Shown: positions 8,754-17,879 of the stretch, piece after piece
Position numbering within the stretch: position 1 is the first letter of the stretch
Layout: every line of letters starts with the position of its first letter
Source of the DNA: Halodesulfovibrio sp. MK-HDV
GTDB taxonomy: Bacteria; Desulfobacterota; Desulfovibrionia; Desulfovibrionales; Desulfovibrionaceae
Length of the DNA: 64,000 nt
Direction of reading: 5' to 3'
Assembly: GCF_009914765.1 (NCBI RefSeq)
Contig: NZ_WYDS01000007.1
Span: 62,001-126,000, forward strand
Position numbers and translations under genes: made by a program
The notes under the pieces: model-generated
The model's database searches: none
Told to the model about the DNA's origin: nothing
The model's input: the letters and a program-made list of their open reading frames with translations, nothing else

Positions 8754-9254
8754 TTTTTTTTTATCGAGCCGCTTTTTTAATCAAAATGCTGGAGTGATAA
8801 CCGGACACAGTTTCATAGAAAACTCCTACCCACATTTTGCCACTGACCCACGACACTTATTTCATAAGCCTCGAAGACTTTTTCATACCCAAAAAATACT
8901 GCGAACAAGTCATCTCCCTACACCTGCTACCTTTCGACTATTGATACTCCCGTTTGAACATCCCATGCTGGTTTCTCCGCACTCCATTACTTCGCTTTTC
9001 CCATCCTCTTGCCCAAAAATAAGGGCTACCCAACAATATTGCTGAACAGCCCTTTTTCGTTCACGAAAAGTAATGATACATAAGCCGCAACGATGCTCAA
9101 GCAACGTGCTGGCCTCGCTACTAATAATTTCGAGAGATTCCTCTGAACCCCCTGTAAATTTTAGCCAGTAACAAGTTTTCATACTCTACAGTCTGCGATA
9201 GCAGTGTGAAATACCACTGTAATCGCCATTGAAGAAACACAAAGTATTAACTCG
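8754..9254. other. Intergenic, mostly featureless, with a terminator-like hairpin
   Basis: The only clear structure is AAGGGCT (9021-9027) pairing with AGCCCTT (9048-9054), followed by TTTCG, a plausible terminator for the small gene at 8553. An open frame of about 90 codons on the minus strand overlaps the hairpin and has no ribosome site, so it is not called. Confidence 0.45.
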
Positions 9255-11633
9255 CTAGCATTTAGGTCCTTCTTTACGCTTACACTTGCGGGTATGCATA
9301 AACGCTGCGACGATTACAAAAAAGATAATCGCCAAAATGACTGCCGAGGCTGTAATAGCATCAATTTCATATTTACCAATAACCATAATCATGCCCTCCG
9401 TAACGCTGTATTCGGTTCGCATGCGGGCAAATGGATTCTGTTTTTCCATTATATCCCGCTGTGCATCCGAAAGCGGTGAACTCAACGCCCAATGAAATCC
9501 TACCTGTTGTAATGCCTTTCCACTTCTGGTCACAACCTGTGTATACGGAACCTGCTGTGCGGAGATATTGCTATTTCTTCGCGAAGGCATACGCCTTGCC
9601 CTGTCCCGTTCCAATATCTCCGTCTGGCTCCCGCTGCGTAGCGCGGCCTGTAACCACGATTCTTTTAACGGTGCAGCTGCAACGCCAAAACCGGAATCAT
9701 CACCATAGCCCAAAGCCTTCGGGTTAGCATGGCATGACTCGCATGGCCTTGCGTTCCGCGTTACCGTATGCGGTGCAAGCGGTGCCATAGTGAACGAGGC
9801 GGAGAGTAGATCATTCAATGGAACGTTTTGCGCCGCATATGCACCTGCTGAATCGTACACGGAAAGCACTGTTTCTTCTCTACTAGTATCCACACGATTG
9901 ACGAGTAGGTCTTCGATAGTTTTGTGCAGAGCATTATAGATTGTTGAGGAATTCTTTTGAGCGGTATGAGCGGTGAAAATATGTCTTCGCAGGAGAATAG
10001 CATCATCCGGTGTAACGAGAGTTACGTCTTGCTGTACTAACGGGGTCAACGGACTTATGCGTCCTTCTCCATTTACACCAAGGATAGGACTACGCCATTG
10101 CAGTTGCTCTGTACGCTGCGCTGTATAGAAGGTATCCGGTGTGTTGAAGTCTACCAGTAAATGCGTGCCGTACTCTTGCGGTACCCATGCACTATGACAA
10201 CTGTAGCATTCAAGGGATTCGAAATGTTTGGGGTGCTGTAGCTTTGCAGCCATTGCCCGCGCTGGATTCTTCCAAGCACGCCGTTGTGCAATTTTTTTAA
10301 GCACAGGTACCTCGTATGAAATGCCTGACGCAGAATGTACGACAACAGCCTGACCTCTCCGGACGACATTGCCGAAAGGATTCCCGCGAGCTGTCAGAAG
10401 ATACCCATCCTCCGGAACATACACGGTGCCGACCTGTTGCTCGAACGGGAGAATCTCCGCAGTGCCACGTGGGTCACCTTGTGCTGGCGTTGACTCAAAC
10501 TCATCCTGCCAGCCCAAAGGAAGCTCCCACGGGAAAAATTCTGTTGTGCCGTGGCAATCTGCGCATTCGACTTCAACATTTACCCGACCGGAAACAGCTA
10601 TATTCCCTGTTCCATGCATTGCCCGCGTGGAATGGCAATCTTGACAAAGCAAGCCCCCCGTAGGGTTCCCGTACCGATTCATCCCGTTATGATGCACATC
10701 GTCGCGCATGGCGCGATACGTCTGTGCTCCTGCCACACGCAAAAGCCCAGCGTAGGAGGTTGCTATCTTTTTACCTTCTGAATGACACTGCGCACAGTTC
10801 TCAAAAGCAATACCACTTGTGGCTTTCCCGTTAACTACGATCTTACTTTTAGCTGTTCCCTGAAGGGAATGCGTCAGCAATTTATTATCTTTTCCGTATC
10901 GTAAATGGCAGACGGCACAGCCGGAATCTTTGCCACCGCTGTGTATGGTGCCAATATGACATGACGTACATTTTGAACGAACATATTTATATCCTGCAAG
11001 CTCTGGACGCGCTTCTATCTCACTCCATTTTTTTTCAGGAACAGCGACAACGCGTTCCGCAAAAATACCATCCTGCTTACGATTCAAACGAACCATGTAT
11101 GCTTGATATTCCGGCGTCCCGACAGAAGGAAGAACACCGTCTAAATCTGTGATGGTTTTGATACCGACAGGCTGTTTCGGCTTGATACCCCATGCCTGCA
11201 AGGCAGCGGACATATGACCTGTTCCAGTAGCCATACCGGAACGCCGCAGGCTGTACACACGACCTGTATGGCATTGACCGCAGGTTTTATCGACAACCGA
11301 CATGGCAGCCGGACTTGTGGTAAATTCAGTAAGCAGACTCTCTTTTGGTGCTCCATGATGCAGACGACGTTCCCATAGTGCAACAGGATCACCACCATGA
11401 CAGACCACGCAGCCATTCGGATCACCCTGCGATGCGCCGAGCAAATAAATCTGCTTTGCCATGTCTGAATTATGCGAACGAATAGGCGCAATGTCGCTGT
11501 GACAGTGACCGGCAAGACATCCCGAACCTATTGCCGGATACCCTTCCGGAGACATGTCTGCCGGAACCGCACTCCAAACCGCTCCAGTCCATAGCAGAAG
11601 ACTGCACCATGTAATAAAAAGTCTGCGTAACAT
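9255..11633 (-). CDS. Decahaem c-type cytochrome with C-terminal membrane anchor
   Basis: 792 aa from the ATG at 11633, chosen because GGAG lies six bases upstream and a signal peptide follows (LRRLFITW, hydrophobic core, cleavage near AVWSA). Nine CxxCH haem sites are visible (CVVCH, CGQCH, CTSCH, CAVCH, CAQCH, CQDCH, CADCH, CYSCH, CESCH) plus an N-terminal CLAGHCH, the longer C-x4-CH form known from Desulfovibrio cytochromes. The C-terminus has one membrane helix (ITASAVILAIIFFVIVAAF) followed by lysines. It is probably periplasmic, tethered to the inner membrane and in electron transfer; the reaction is unknown. It is divergent from the P-type ATPase, with about 285 bp between. Confidence 0.87.
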   Translation of the reverse strand: MLRRLFITWCSLLLWTGAVWSAVPADMSPEGYPAIGSGCLAGHCHSDIAPIRSHNSDMAKQIYLLGASQGDPNGCVVCHGGDPVALWERRLHHGAPKESLLTEFTTSPAAMSVVDKTCGQCHTGRVYSLRRSGMATGTGHMSAALQAWGIKPKQPVGIKTITDLDGVLPSVGTPEYQAYMVRLNRKQDGIFAERVVAVPEKKWSEIEARPELAGYKYVRSKCTSCHIGTIHSGGKDSGCAVCHLRYGKDNKLLTHSLQGTAKSKIVVNGKATSGIAFENCAQCHSEGKKIATSYAGLLRVAGAQTYRAMRDDVHHNGMNRYGNPTGGLLCQDCHSTRAMHGTGNIAVSGRVNVEVECADCHGTTEFFPWELPLGWQDEFESTPAQGDPRGTAEILPFEQQVGTVYVPEDGYLLTARGNPFGNVVRRGQAVVVHSASGISYEVPVLKKIAQRRAWKNPARAMAAKLQHPKHFESLECYSCHSAWVPQEYGTHLLVDFNTPDTFYTAQRTEQLQWRSPILGVNGEGRISPLTPLVQQDVTLVTPDDAILLRRHIFTAHTAQKNSSTIYNALHKTIEDLLVNRVDTSREETVLSVYDSAGAYAAQNVPLNDLLSASFTMAPLAPHTVTRNARPCESCHANPKALGYGDDSGFGVAAAPLKESWLQAALRSGSQTEILERDRARRMPSRRNSNISAQQVPYTQVVTRSGKALQQVGFHWALSSPLSDAQRDIMEKQNPFARMRTEYSVTEGMIMVIGKYEIDAITASAVILAIIFFVIVAAFMHTRKCKRKEGPKC

Positions 11634-11918
11634 ACTTAACTCCTGTGCAATTCCATCTGGCACATGGGAATACACAACAGTACAACAAACACAAACCTCA
11701 TGCGACAATTGTTTGGAATATATCACTAAGTTAACTATACATCTTATCCCTACTCCACCGCACCACACGGAATACAACGCACTGGGGCAACGTCTTAATA
11801 CAACGCAGCATGATATTATCAAAGTTTAGCATCGTAACATGTCCATAGGTTTGCTACAGGTGGAGAGGTAACTCTAGTTGGATGCCCTCTTTCGCCATAT
11901 TCTAAACAGGACAACGCC

Positions 11919-13877
11919 ATGGAACCCATCACGCATCGCCACTCTACATTTGAAGACGCAGCAAACTGCGAGGTCTGCTCTGCACGCGCACGCCAACAAC
12001 GCAACAGCTTGTTTCTTAATGCTGATGCAATCATGCTCTATGTCGCAATTGTGCTTTTTATATGTGAGTTGTTTTTCGAAAATCTCTTCCATGAACACAA
12101 CTTGCAATCGTGGGAGTTTGCCTTTGTCCTCGTTGCGTACCTGCTTGCGGGCGGCACAGTCCTGACCAATGCGCTCAAAACGGTTCTGCGTGGTGACTTT
12201 TTTGATGAAAATGTCCTTATGGTCATTGCCACTGCGGGTGCTCTTGCTATCCATGCGTATTCTGAAGCCATCGGCATTATGATTTTCTTTAAGATAGGCG
12301 AATTGATGCAGTCGTTAGCGGTTGCCCGATCACGCCATTCAATAACAGCGCTGTTGGCATCAAAACCGGAAATGGCAAGGGTTCACACAAGCTCAGGAGT
12401 GGTTGAACGAGTACCGGAAGAGGTCGTAATTGGAGAAAAAGTAACAGTACGTCCCGGGGAAAAAATCCCTCTGGATGGTGTTGTGCTGGAAGGTAACTCA
12501 CAAATAAACACAGCTGCGATCACTGGCGAATCTGTGCCGATTTCTGCGCATAAAGGTGATGAGGTGATGGCAGGGCAAATCTGCATAGACGGCGCAATTA
12601 CACTTCGTGTTACCCGCCTGTTCAAAGAATCATCCATCGCCAAAATCATGGATCTGGTCGAAAACGCAACAGCGCGTAAGGCGAAAACAGAAAAGTTCAT
12701 TACGACATTTGCTAAATACTATACCCCGTATGTGGTGCTGATCGCCTTGGCTGTAGCATTCATCCCGTCACTTGTTATGGGGGGAGATTTGACCAAGTGG
12801 GTCTACAGAGCCCTTGTCCTGCTGGTTATCTCTTGCCCGTGTGCGTTGGTAATCAGTATCCCGTTAGGCTATTTTGGAGGCATAGGACGCGCTTCAAGCT
12901 CAGGAATCCTAATTAAGGGATCTAACTTCATCGATGCTCTTGCAGACGTTACAGCCGTTGCATTCGACAAAACAGGGACACTCACCCACGGCATATTTGT
13001 TGTTAACCATATCGATCCGGTAAACGGATTTACAAAAGAACAACTTATTGAAAGCGCAGCGGCAGCTGAGTTCAACTCCACCCACCCCATAGCGCGCTCA
13101 ATTCTCGAATACTACAAAGCGCACGATGGAAAACTGGATGAAACCGGACTGGAAGAAGCCAAAACTATTTCCGGCAGAGGTACCAGCGCTCATTATTTCG
13201 GGAAATATATTCTGGCAGGAAACGCCTCACTACTTACACAGCAGCGCATTAACTTCTCACAATCACGGCTGGAAGGAACAATCGTTTATGTTGCGGTTGA
13301 TCGTGTTTTCGCCGGTGCTATCAGCATAGGTGACGCCTTGCGTGATGATTCGGTTGAAGCCATCCGTCAACTTAATGAGCAAGGTATAGAAACAACCATG
13401 CTCACGGGTGACAATGAAAAAGCTGCCAGCGCCTTTGCAGAAGAACTCAATCTGGACACATTCCACGCAGGATTGTTGCCGGAAGAAAAAGTAGCGTTCT
13501 TTGAAGAACTACAAGCAAAGCAAGATAGAAAAGGCCGCATCGCGTTTGTAGGCGACGGCATTAATGATGCGCCAGTTATCGCTCGCGCAGATGTGGGAAT
13601 TGCAATGGGTGGATTAGGAAGCGATGCCGCCATTGAAACCGCGGATGTAGTGCTTATGACAGATGCACCGTCCAAAGTGCCGCAAGCCATAGCCATCGCA
13701 CGGCAAACCCGAACAATCGTCTGGCAGAATATTGTTTTCGCCTTTGTCGTTAAAGGTATTTTCATAACCCTCGGCATATTCGGCATCGCAACCATGTGGG
13801 AAGCCGTTTTCGCAGATGTAGGTACATCCTTGCTCGCACTTGCAAACTCAACTCGTATTTTTACGTTCAAACGATGA
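11919..13877 (+). CDS. P1B-type heavy-metal-exporting ATPase (Zn/Cd/Pb type)
   Basis: 652 aa membrane ATPase. The TGES actuator motif, CPC in the transport helix (C306-P-C308), phosphorylation site DKTGT (D350), the HP motif (STHPIA) and hinge GDGINDAP (near 545) are all present. The last helices carry DVGTSLLALANS, the pattern of the Zn2+/Cd2+/Pb2+ (P1B-2) group rather than copper pumps. The N-terminal extension is short, with only His and CEVC residues in place of a full HMA metal-binding domain. AGGA precedes the ATG. No metal-sensing regulator gene is adjacent. Confidence 0.93.
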   Translation: MEPITHRHSTFEDAANCEVCSARARQQRNSLFLNADAIMLYVAIVLFICELFFENLFHEHNLQSWEFAFVLVAYLLAGGTVLTNALKTVLRGDFFDENVLMVIATAGALAIHAYSEAIGIMIFFKIGELMQSLAVARSRHSITALLASKPEMARVHTSSGVVERVPEEVVIGEKVTVRPGEKIPLDGVVLEGNSQINTAAITGESVPISAHKGDEVMAGQICIDGAITLRVTRLFKESSIAKIMDLVENATARKAKTEKFITTFAKYYTPYVVLIALAVAFIPSLVMGGDLTKWVYRALVLLVISCPCALVISIPLGYFGGIGRASSSGILIKGSNFIDALADVTAVAFDKTGTLTHGIFVVNHIDPVNGFTKEQLIESAAAAEFNSTHPIARSILEYYKAHDGKLDETGLEEAKTISGRGTSAHYFGKYILAGNASLLTQQRINFSQSRLEGTIVYVAVDRVFAGAISIGDALRDDSVEAIRQLNEQGIETTMLTGDNEKAASAFAEELNLDTFHAGLLPEEKVAFFEELQAKQDRKGRIAFVGDGINDAPVIARADVGIAMGGLGSDAAIETADVVLMTDAPSKVPQAIAIARQTRTIVWQNIVFAFVVKGIFITLGIFGIATMWEAVFADVGTSLLALANSTRIFTFKR

Positions 13878-14353
13878 ACAAAACGCATCCGAACGCATGA
13901 TTGCTTTGAAGGCACTCTGCCAATTGTATCGGCATGACGTATGAGTGCCTTCATCCAAACAACCTGCGCGGCAACGCAAGACAACACTGTGTCTATAAGG
14001 AGTTATGGTACAAACAGACACAGAAAAACTACCTTACAGCGTTTTTCAAGCCGCTTCTATGCATCAAAGTATGTATCATCGCACAATTACACTATAACAA
14101 ACTATTACGTAATAATTTGAGAGCGTTGTTCAATATATACAAAAAAGATGCATAATATCATGAAACACTTTTTGCGATTTTAGAGCGAAACGTTGTAGAA
14201 TGGTACATGCCAAAGATTTTCTAAGACGGACAAAAGAAGAACTACTTCTTTTATTTTTATCTATTCTGTAGCTGGTATAGTCCGTTATTTTGCTCAATAC
14301 ACAAATGACAACACTATCCATTAGTTGAATAGTTGAGACTCACGGGGGAAAGT
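13878..14353. other. Intergenic with a long inverted repeat
   Basis: An 11-bp stem TGAAGGCACTC/GAGTGCCTTCA (13907-13917 with 13943-13953) with an inner TGCC/GGCA pair lies just after the ATPase gene; it lacks a T-tract, so it may be a weak terminator or RNA-processing signal. The rest is AT-rich and probably holds the promoter of the next gene. A 73-codon open frame here lacks a ribosome site and is not called. Confidence 0.5.
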
Positions 14354-15415
14354 ATGCGAATAGTAAGCAAAAATGTAACTACCACCGGAATCAAGGGATT
14401 TGAGAACATCGGCCGTAGTCCGAAAAAGGTAGGTCTTACAAAAGACGGAACACTTAAAGCGGGGAACACATGGAAGGGACGCCTTGTTTCTATGCTGGAG
14501 CCGTTTGGTCTTTTCAAAGAATACTGTGAAAAAACAAAACTGGAAATGGTAGAGGAAAATCGCCTTGCTGCGTGGACGCTCTGGAGCAGTCTTGTCAAAA
14601 AATACGGAATTGATAACGCTCGGGAAGCGCTCTCTACCACTAATCCTTCCATGCACGGCATGGACGGCATAAAAGTACGGCAAGGTCTACTTGGCCGTGC
14701 GACTGTGGGGAATTCCGGCACACTTACTTGCGGCGAAATTTCTTCGCTAATGAACAAGACAAAAAATGTTTCCCGTATGCGTGAGCAGCAGATACAGCAA
14801 CTGCATCATCATGTTCCAATGTCAGAACACGAAGCCTTGCTCTATGAACCAGAGCATCCACATACAGCCGAGCTGAGCAACGCAATCCAAAACCACCAGC
14901 GTGTCATCGATTTTGTCGGTAACAAAGCCAACCTGCAATTTTTATTAACTGAAATGAACGAAGACTCTGCGCGCCTTAAACGGTCACGCATTGAATACAT
15001 CACTGTTCGCCTGCTTAACGAAGTCGGCTCAGCAAAGCGCGAGGGAGTATTCTCCCGCAATCAGATTGTGCGCATGGCAGAACGGGCTCTGTATGAGTCT
15101 TTGCAACACAATGCCTCATGGTGCCGGATGCAAGTCATAAAAATGGAAGCAAGCAAACGGATGGATAAGCCGAGTAAATTTGTTCTGGATTTTGCAGTGC
15201 TCAAAGATTCCGTTACAGCGAATGCCAACGCGACTCTCAACCCTGAATACGTGCAGGATGTAGGACGAGAGCTTGGCATACCAGTACGCAAACTCCGCGC
15301 ACGAATGATCGCCACCAAAGTTCGCAGACAAGTGGAACGACGGGTCACAAATGAACGCATCGCGCTTAACACTGACGACTTCAAAAAAATGACGATGGAA
15401 GCTCTTCGTAGCTGA
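14354..15415 (+). CDS. Hypothetical protein (353 aa), lineage-specific
   Basis: 353 aa from the ATG at 14354, which has a GGGGGAAAG ribosome site. Soluble, basic, with no signal peptide or membrane helix. It contains a histidine run (QLHHHVP near residue 150), many Arg/Lys-rich helices, and a C-terminal part reminiscent of a helical nucleic-acid-binding region, which I cannot assign to a family. It stands alone between the ATPase gene and flgM, convergent with flgM across a strong terminator. Codon use matches core genes, so recent transfer is not suggested. Confidence 0.7.
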   Translation: MRIVSKNVTTTGIKGFENIGRSPKKVGLTKDGTLKAGNTWKGRLVSMLEPFGLFKEYCEKTKLEMVEENRLAAWTLWSSLVKKYGIDNAREALSTTNPSMHGMDGIKVRQGLLGRATVGNSGTLTCGEISSLMNKTKNVSRMREQQIQQLHHHVPMSEHEALLYEPEHPHTAELSNAIQNHQRVIDFVGNKANLQFLLTEMNEDSARLKRSRIEYITVRLLNEVGSAKREGVFSRNQIVRMAERALYESLQHNASWCRMQVIKMEASKRMDKPSKFVLDFAVLKDSVTANANATLNPEYVQDVGRELGIPVRKLRARMIATKVRRQVERRVTNERIALNTDDFKKMTMEALRS

Positions 15416-15451
15416 TCCTGCGATCAAACCACACGTTACAACAACGCATAA

Positions 15452-15480
15452 AAGCCGCTCTCACATGAGAGCGGCTTATT
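15452..15480. terminator. Bidirectional terminator between convergent genes
   Basis: Perfect 11-bp stem AAGCCGCTCTC/GAGAGCGGCTT (15452-15462, 15467-15477) with a short loop; A and T flanks allow use from both sides. Confidence 0.82.
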
Positions 15481-15500
15481 ACTTGTAACTGTTACAAAGA

Positions 15501-15818
15501 TTAGATGAAGAGATCGAGATCGTCGCGAAGAAGCCCTTCGGCAATCTTTTTGCTGTCGATCTCATATTCTCCGGAAGCAATCTGAGCTTTAATCTCAGCT
15601 ACTTTGTCTTTACGAACTTCCGGTGCGTTCATCGCTTCTTTATACGCTTCAGTGCGCAAGCGTCCTTCATCGGAGAAACTGACCCTATCGCCTTGGGGTT
15701 CAACATCTACAGAAGTTTGCTCGCGACCAACCTTTTCACGTCCAGCCTGATCGGCACGCTTCCCTTTGTTCAGCGTCGAACCGTAATCCAGCTTTGCGTT
15801 GTAATCATATACTTTCAT
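15501..15818 (-). CDS. flgM: Anti-sigma-28 factor FlgM
   Basis: 105 aa. The C-terminal half matches FlgM, which binds and inhibits the flagellar sigma factor FliA until it is exported: RKDKVAEIKAQIASGEYEID, then KIAEGLLRDDLDLF, the sigma-binding helices. The N-terminal half is the usual disordered, polar segment. AGGGAGGTAG sits before the ATG. The next gene upstream (15845) is likely co-transcribed. The other flagellar genes of the window lie 45 kb away, but FlgM links to them functionally. Confidence 0.9.
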   Translation of the reverse strand: MKVYDYNAKLDYGSTLNKGKRADQAGREKVGREQTSVDVEPQGDRVSFSDEGRLRTEAYKEAMNAPEVRKDKVAEIKAQIASGEYEIDSKKIAEGLLRDDLDLFI

Positions 15819-15844
15819 TCCCTACCTCCCGGTCAACGGCACGC

Positions 15845-16288
15845 TTATAACATGGTCGCATTGACTTTGTCTAAAGAGATTGCCCAGAGCTTGTTCATAA
15901 TGTCTTCTTTTTCATCCCTTGTAACCTTTATCGGCCCCAAATCAGTTTCTTTATATATTTGTAGAGAAAGATTTGGAAAAGGATTTCGAAAAAGCACGGC
16001 AAACCCTATATCAACTTCAAGTTGCGCCTTTATTTCTTCCACTATTGGGTTAGTGCTGCCGGAGAAAAGTAAGTTTTCGTAGACTTCTCTGGCAACTCGC
16101 TCCACAAGTCCCTGCCGCCGTGAATCCACAACGCGCTGGTCCATGTCAGATAATTGAGCGTCATCGTCCTGATAATTGAGATGCAGATTACGTGCCGAAT
16201 CAGCCGCCCGGGCAATATGCTGGGCAGATGTAATTTGCTTCTTATATTTACGAAGCATATTTTGTACATAAAATGATTTCATTGTCAT
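15845..16288 (-). CDS. Hypothetical protein upstream of flgM
   Basis: 147 aa, soluble, without signal peptide. The N-terminal half is basic and helical (RKYKKQITSAQHIARAADSA), the rest amphipathic; no domain recognised. It ends 26 bp before flgM on the same strand, so it is probably in the same transcript, and a flagellar role is a reasonable guess only. ATGs at 16288 and 16282 are both possible. Confidence 0.65.
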   Translation of the reverse strand: MTMKSFYVQNMLRKYKKQITSAQHIARAADSARNLHLNYQDDDAQLSDMDQRVVDSRRQGLVERVAREVYENLLFSGSTNPIVEEIKAQLEVDIGFAVLFRNPFPNLSLQIYKETDLGPIKVTRDEKEDIMNKLWAISLDKVNATML

Positions 16289-16554
16289 GACGCTATACTC
16301 TTAATAGTCGGTATCGACCTCCTAAAGATAAACTTTAGACTGATACTCATTAGAATCTGAGTAAACGCTATTTAACTGCAAAAAAATTTGTATTTGATAG
16401 ACAAATGACACGTTACAGTTACTCTGATGTCTGTAATTATAACGTCACAACTCTGTTGCACCACAACTCAATTCAATTTATTGACAAATACTCGACACAT
16501 ACAGCACAGTGCGGCAAACAATCACTACATTATAACCGGAACTACTATTAGTAT

Positions 16555-17169
16555 ATGAATAACCCCGTTTACTCTACAATGAAGCCAATTGTTCTAGCTT
16601 CCGGATCTCCGCGTCGCAGCCAGTTTCTTTCCGAACTCGGCATAGCCTTCACAGTTGAAACTCACGCCGGAGACGAACCACTGCCAGAGGCAGGAGAAGT
16701 ACCGGCTGCCTTTGCCTGTCGTTGTGCCCTTGCCAAAACAATGTCTGTACGTGGAGTCTCTAATCAGAGCGGCACTGCCTGCTTTATCGGCGCAGATACC
16801 ATTGTAGTGCTCGGTGACGAAATTATGGGAAAACCTGCCAATGATGCCCACGCGCTGGACATGCTAAGCAGACTTTCCGGCAATACCCACAAAGTAATCA
16901 CTGCAACTGCCCTTGTATACCCTGACGGCACTACAGACACCTATGCCGTTGAAACTGCAGTGACTATGAAGCAGTATGCAGAAGATGCGTTAAAAGCATA
17001 TATCCGCACCGGAGAACCGGCAGACAAAGCAGGAGCCTATGCGATTCAAGGAATTGGGTCGTTTCTTGTGGAATTGATCTGCGGCTCGTGGTCTAATGTT
17101 GTAGGGCTGCCAGTAACCGAGTTGCTGGAAAAATTACACACTGCCGGAGTCGTCACTCCATCAGTATAA
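16555..17169 (+). CDS. maf: Maf family nucleotide pyrophosphatase
   Basis: 204 aa. Maf proteins hydrolyse non-canonical or specific NTPs (dTTP/UTP type) to the monophosphates. Visible motifs are ASGSPRR near the N-terminus, the catalytic GADT, GKPANDAHALDML with SGNTHKV, and GAYAIQG. The first eight residues are an extension before the typical MKPIVLASGS start; the ATG at 16579 is an alternative, and neither has a strong ribosome site. It lies 36 bp upstream of pgpA, a likely operon. Confidence 0.92.
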   Translation: MNNPVYSTMKPIVLASGSPRRSQFLSELGIAFTVETHAGDEPLPEAGEVPAAFACRCALAKTMSVRGVSNQSGTACFIGADTIVVLGDEIMGKPANDAHALDMLSRLSGNTHKVITATALVYPDGTTDTYAVETAVTMKQYAEDALKAYIRTGEPADKAGAYAIQGIGSFLVELICGSWSNVVGLPVTELLEKLHTAGVVTPSV

Positions 17170-17205
17170 TAGTAGTCTCAGGGCTACCAATCTAGGGGCT
17201 GTTTT

Positions 17206-17685
17206 ATGAACACAGAACTTTCATTATGCGACAAAATTGCAGTTCACGCTTCACGTCTAGGACCTTCCGGTCTTTCGCCGTATGCTCCGGGCACAGTAGG
17301 CTCTGCTGTCGCCATCCTACTTGCGCCAATCTTTTTTATGCCGCTTCCAATGTGGATGCGTATTGTTGTTATTGTCGCCCTTTTTTGCTGGGGAAGCTTA
17401 CAAATCACACGGGCAGAAGAAATTTTAGGCAGTAAAGATCCGGGAGAAATTGTTCTGGATGAACTGGTGGGCCAGTGGATAACAATCCTGCCGTTCGCAG
17501 CATTATCATTCTGGTGGATGGTGATCGCATTCGTCTTGTTCCGGATTTTTGACATTGCAAAACCCTTCCCTGTTAAGGATTCCGAAACATGGTTTGAAGG
17601 CGGCTGGGGCGTTATGATTGATGATGTTCTGGCAGGACTCTACGCAATGGTATGCCTTGGTGTACTGAGATTTTTATTTGCATAA
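17206..17685 (+). CDS. pgpA: Phosphatidylglycerophosphatase A
   Basis: 159 aa. PgpA dephosphorylates phosphatidylglycerol phosphate in the inner membrane. The family motifs GTVGS, the metal-binding DELVGQWI, and RIFDIAKPFP with DDVLAGLYA are all present, with three to four membrane helices as expected. AGGGGC is the ribosome site. The terminator at 17740 ends the maf-pgpA unit. Confidence 0.93.
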   Translation: MNTELSLCDKIAVHASRLGPSGLSPYAPGTVGSAVAILLAPIFFMPLPMWMRIVVIVALFCWGSLQITRAEEILGSKDPGEIVLDELVGQWITILPFAALSFWWMVIAFVLFRIFDIAKPFPVKDSETWFEGGWGVMIDDVLAGLYAMVCLGVLRFLFA

Positions 17686-17700
17686 CAATCTATCGAGATA

Positions 17701-17774
17701 CGCTGCCAGCTAAACGGCAGCGGAAAATACATACAAAAAAAGGCTTCGTAAAAAATTACGAAGCCTTTTTTTTG
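17701..17774 (+). terminator. Terminator after pgpA, with preceding hairpin
   Basis: A first hairpin CGCTGCC/GGCAGCG (17701-17722) is followed by a 12-bp stem AAGGCTTCGTAA/TTACGAAGCCTT (17740-17751, 17756-17767) with a long T-tract; an A-run on the other side allows minus-strand use for the Usp gene. Confidence 0.87.
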
Positions 17775-17879
17775 TATGGAGCCCGACCATGCAGGAAGAT
17801 GGGCCTTCACTGCACGGCCGGGGGTGTCTAAGACTGAGGAGTTACCTTGAGGTGTTGCGAAGTTACCACTAACGGGTTC

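Noticed and set aside
8910-9182. 90-codon minus-strand frame between the small gene and the cytochrome
   Set aside because: It crosses the terminator hairpin at 9021-9054 and lacks a ribosome site and typical codon use.
13934-14155. 73-codon frame after the P-type ATPase
   Set aside because: It starts within an inverted repeat, has no ribosome site, and its composition looks like translated AT-rich spacer.
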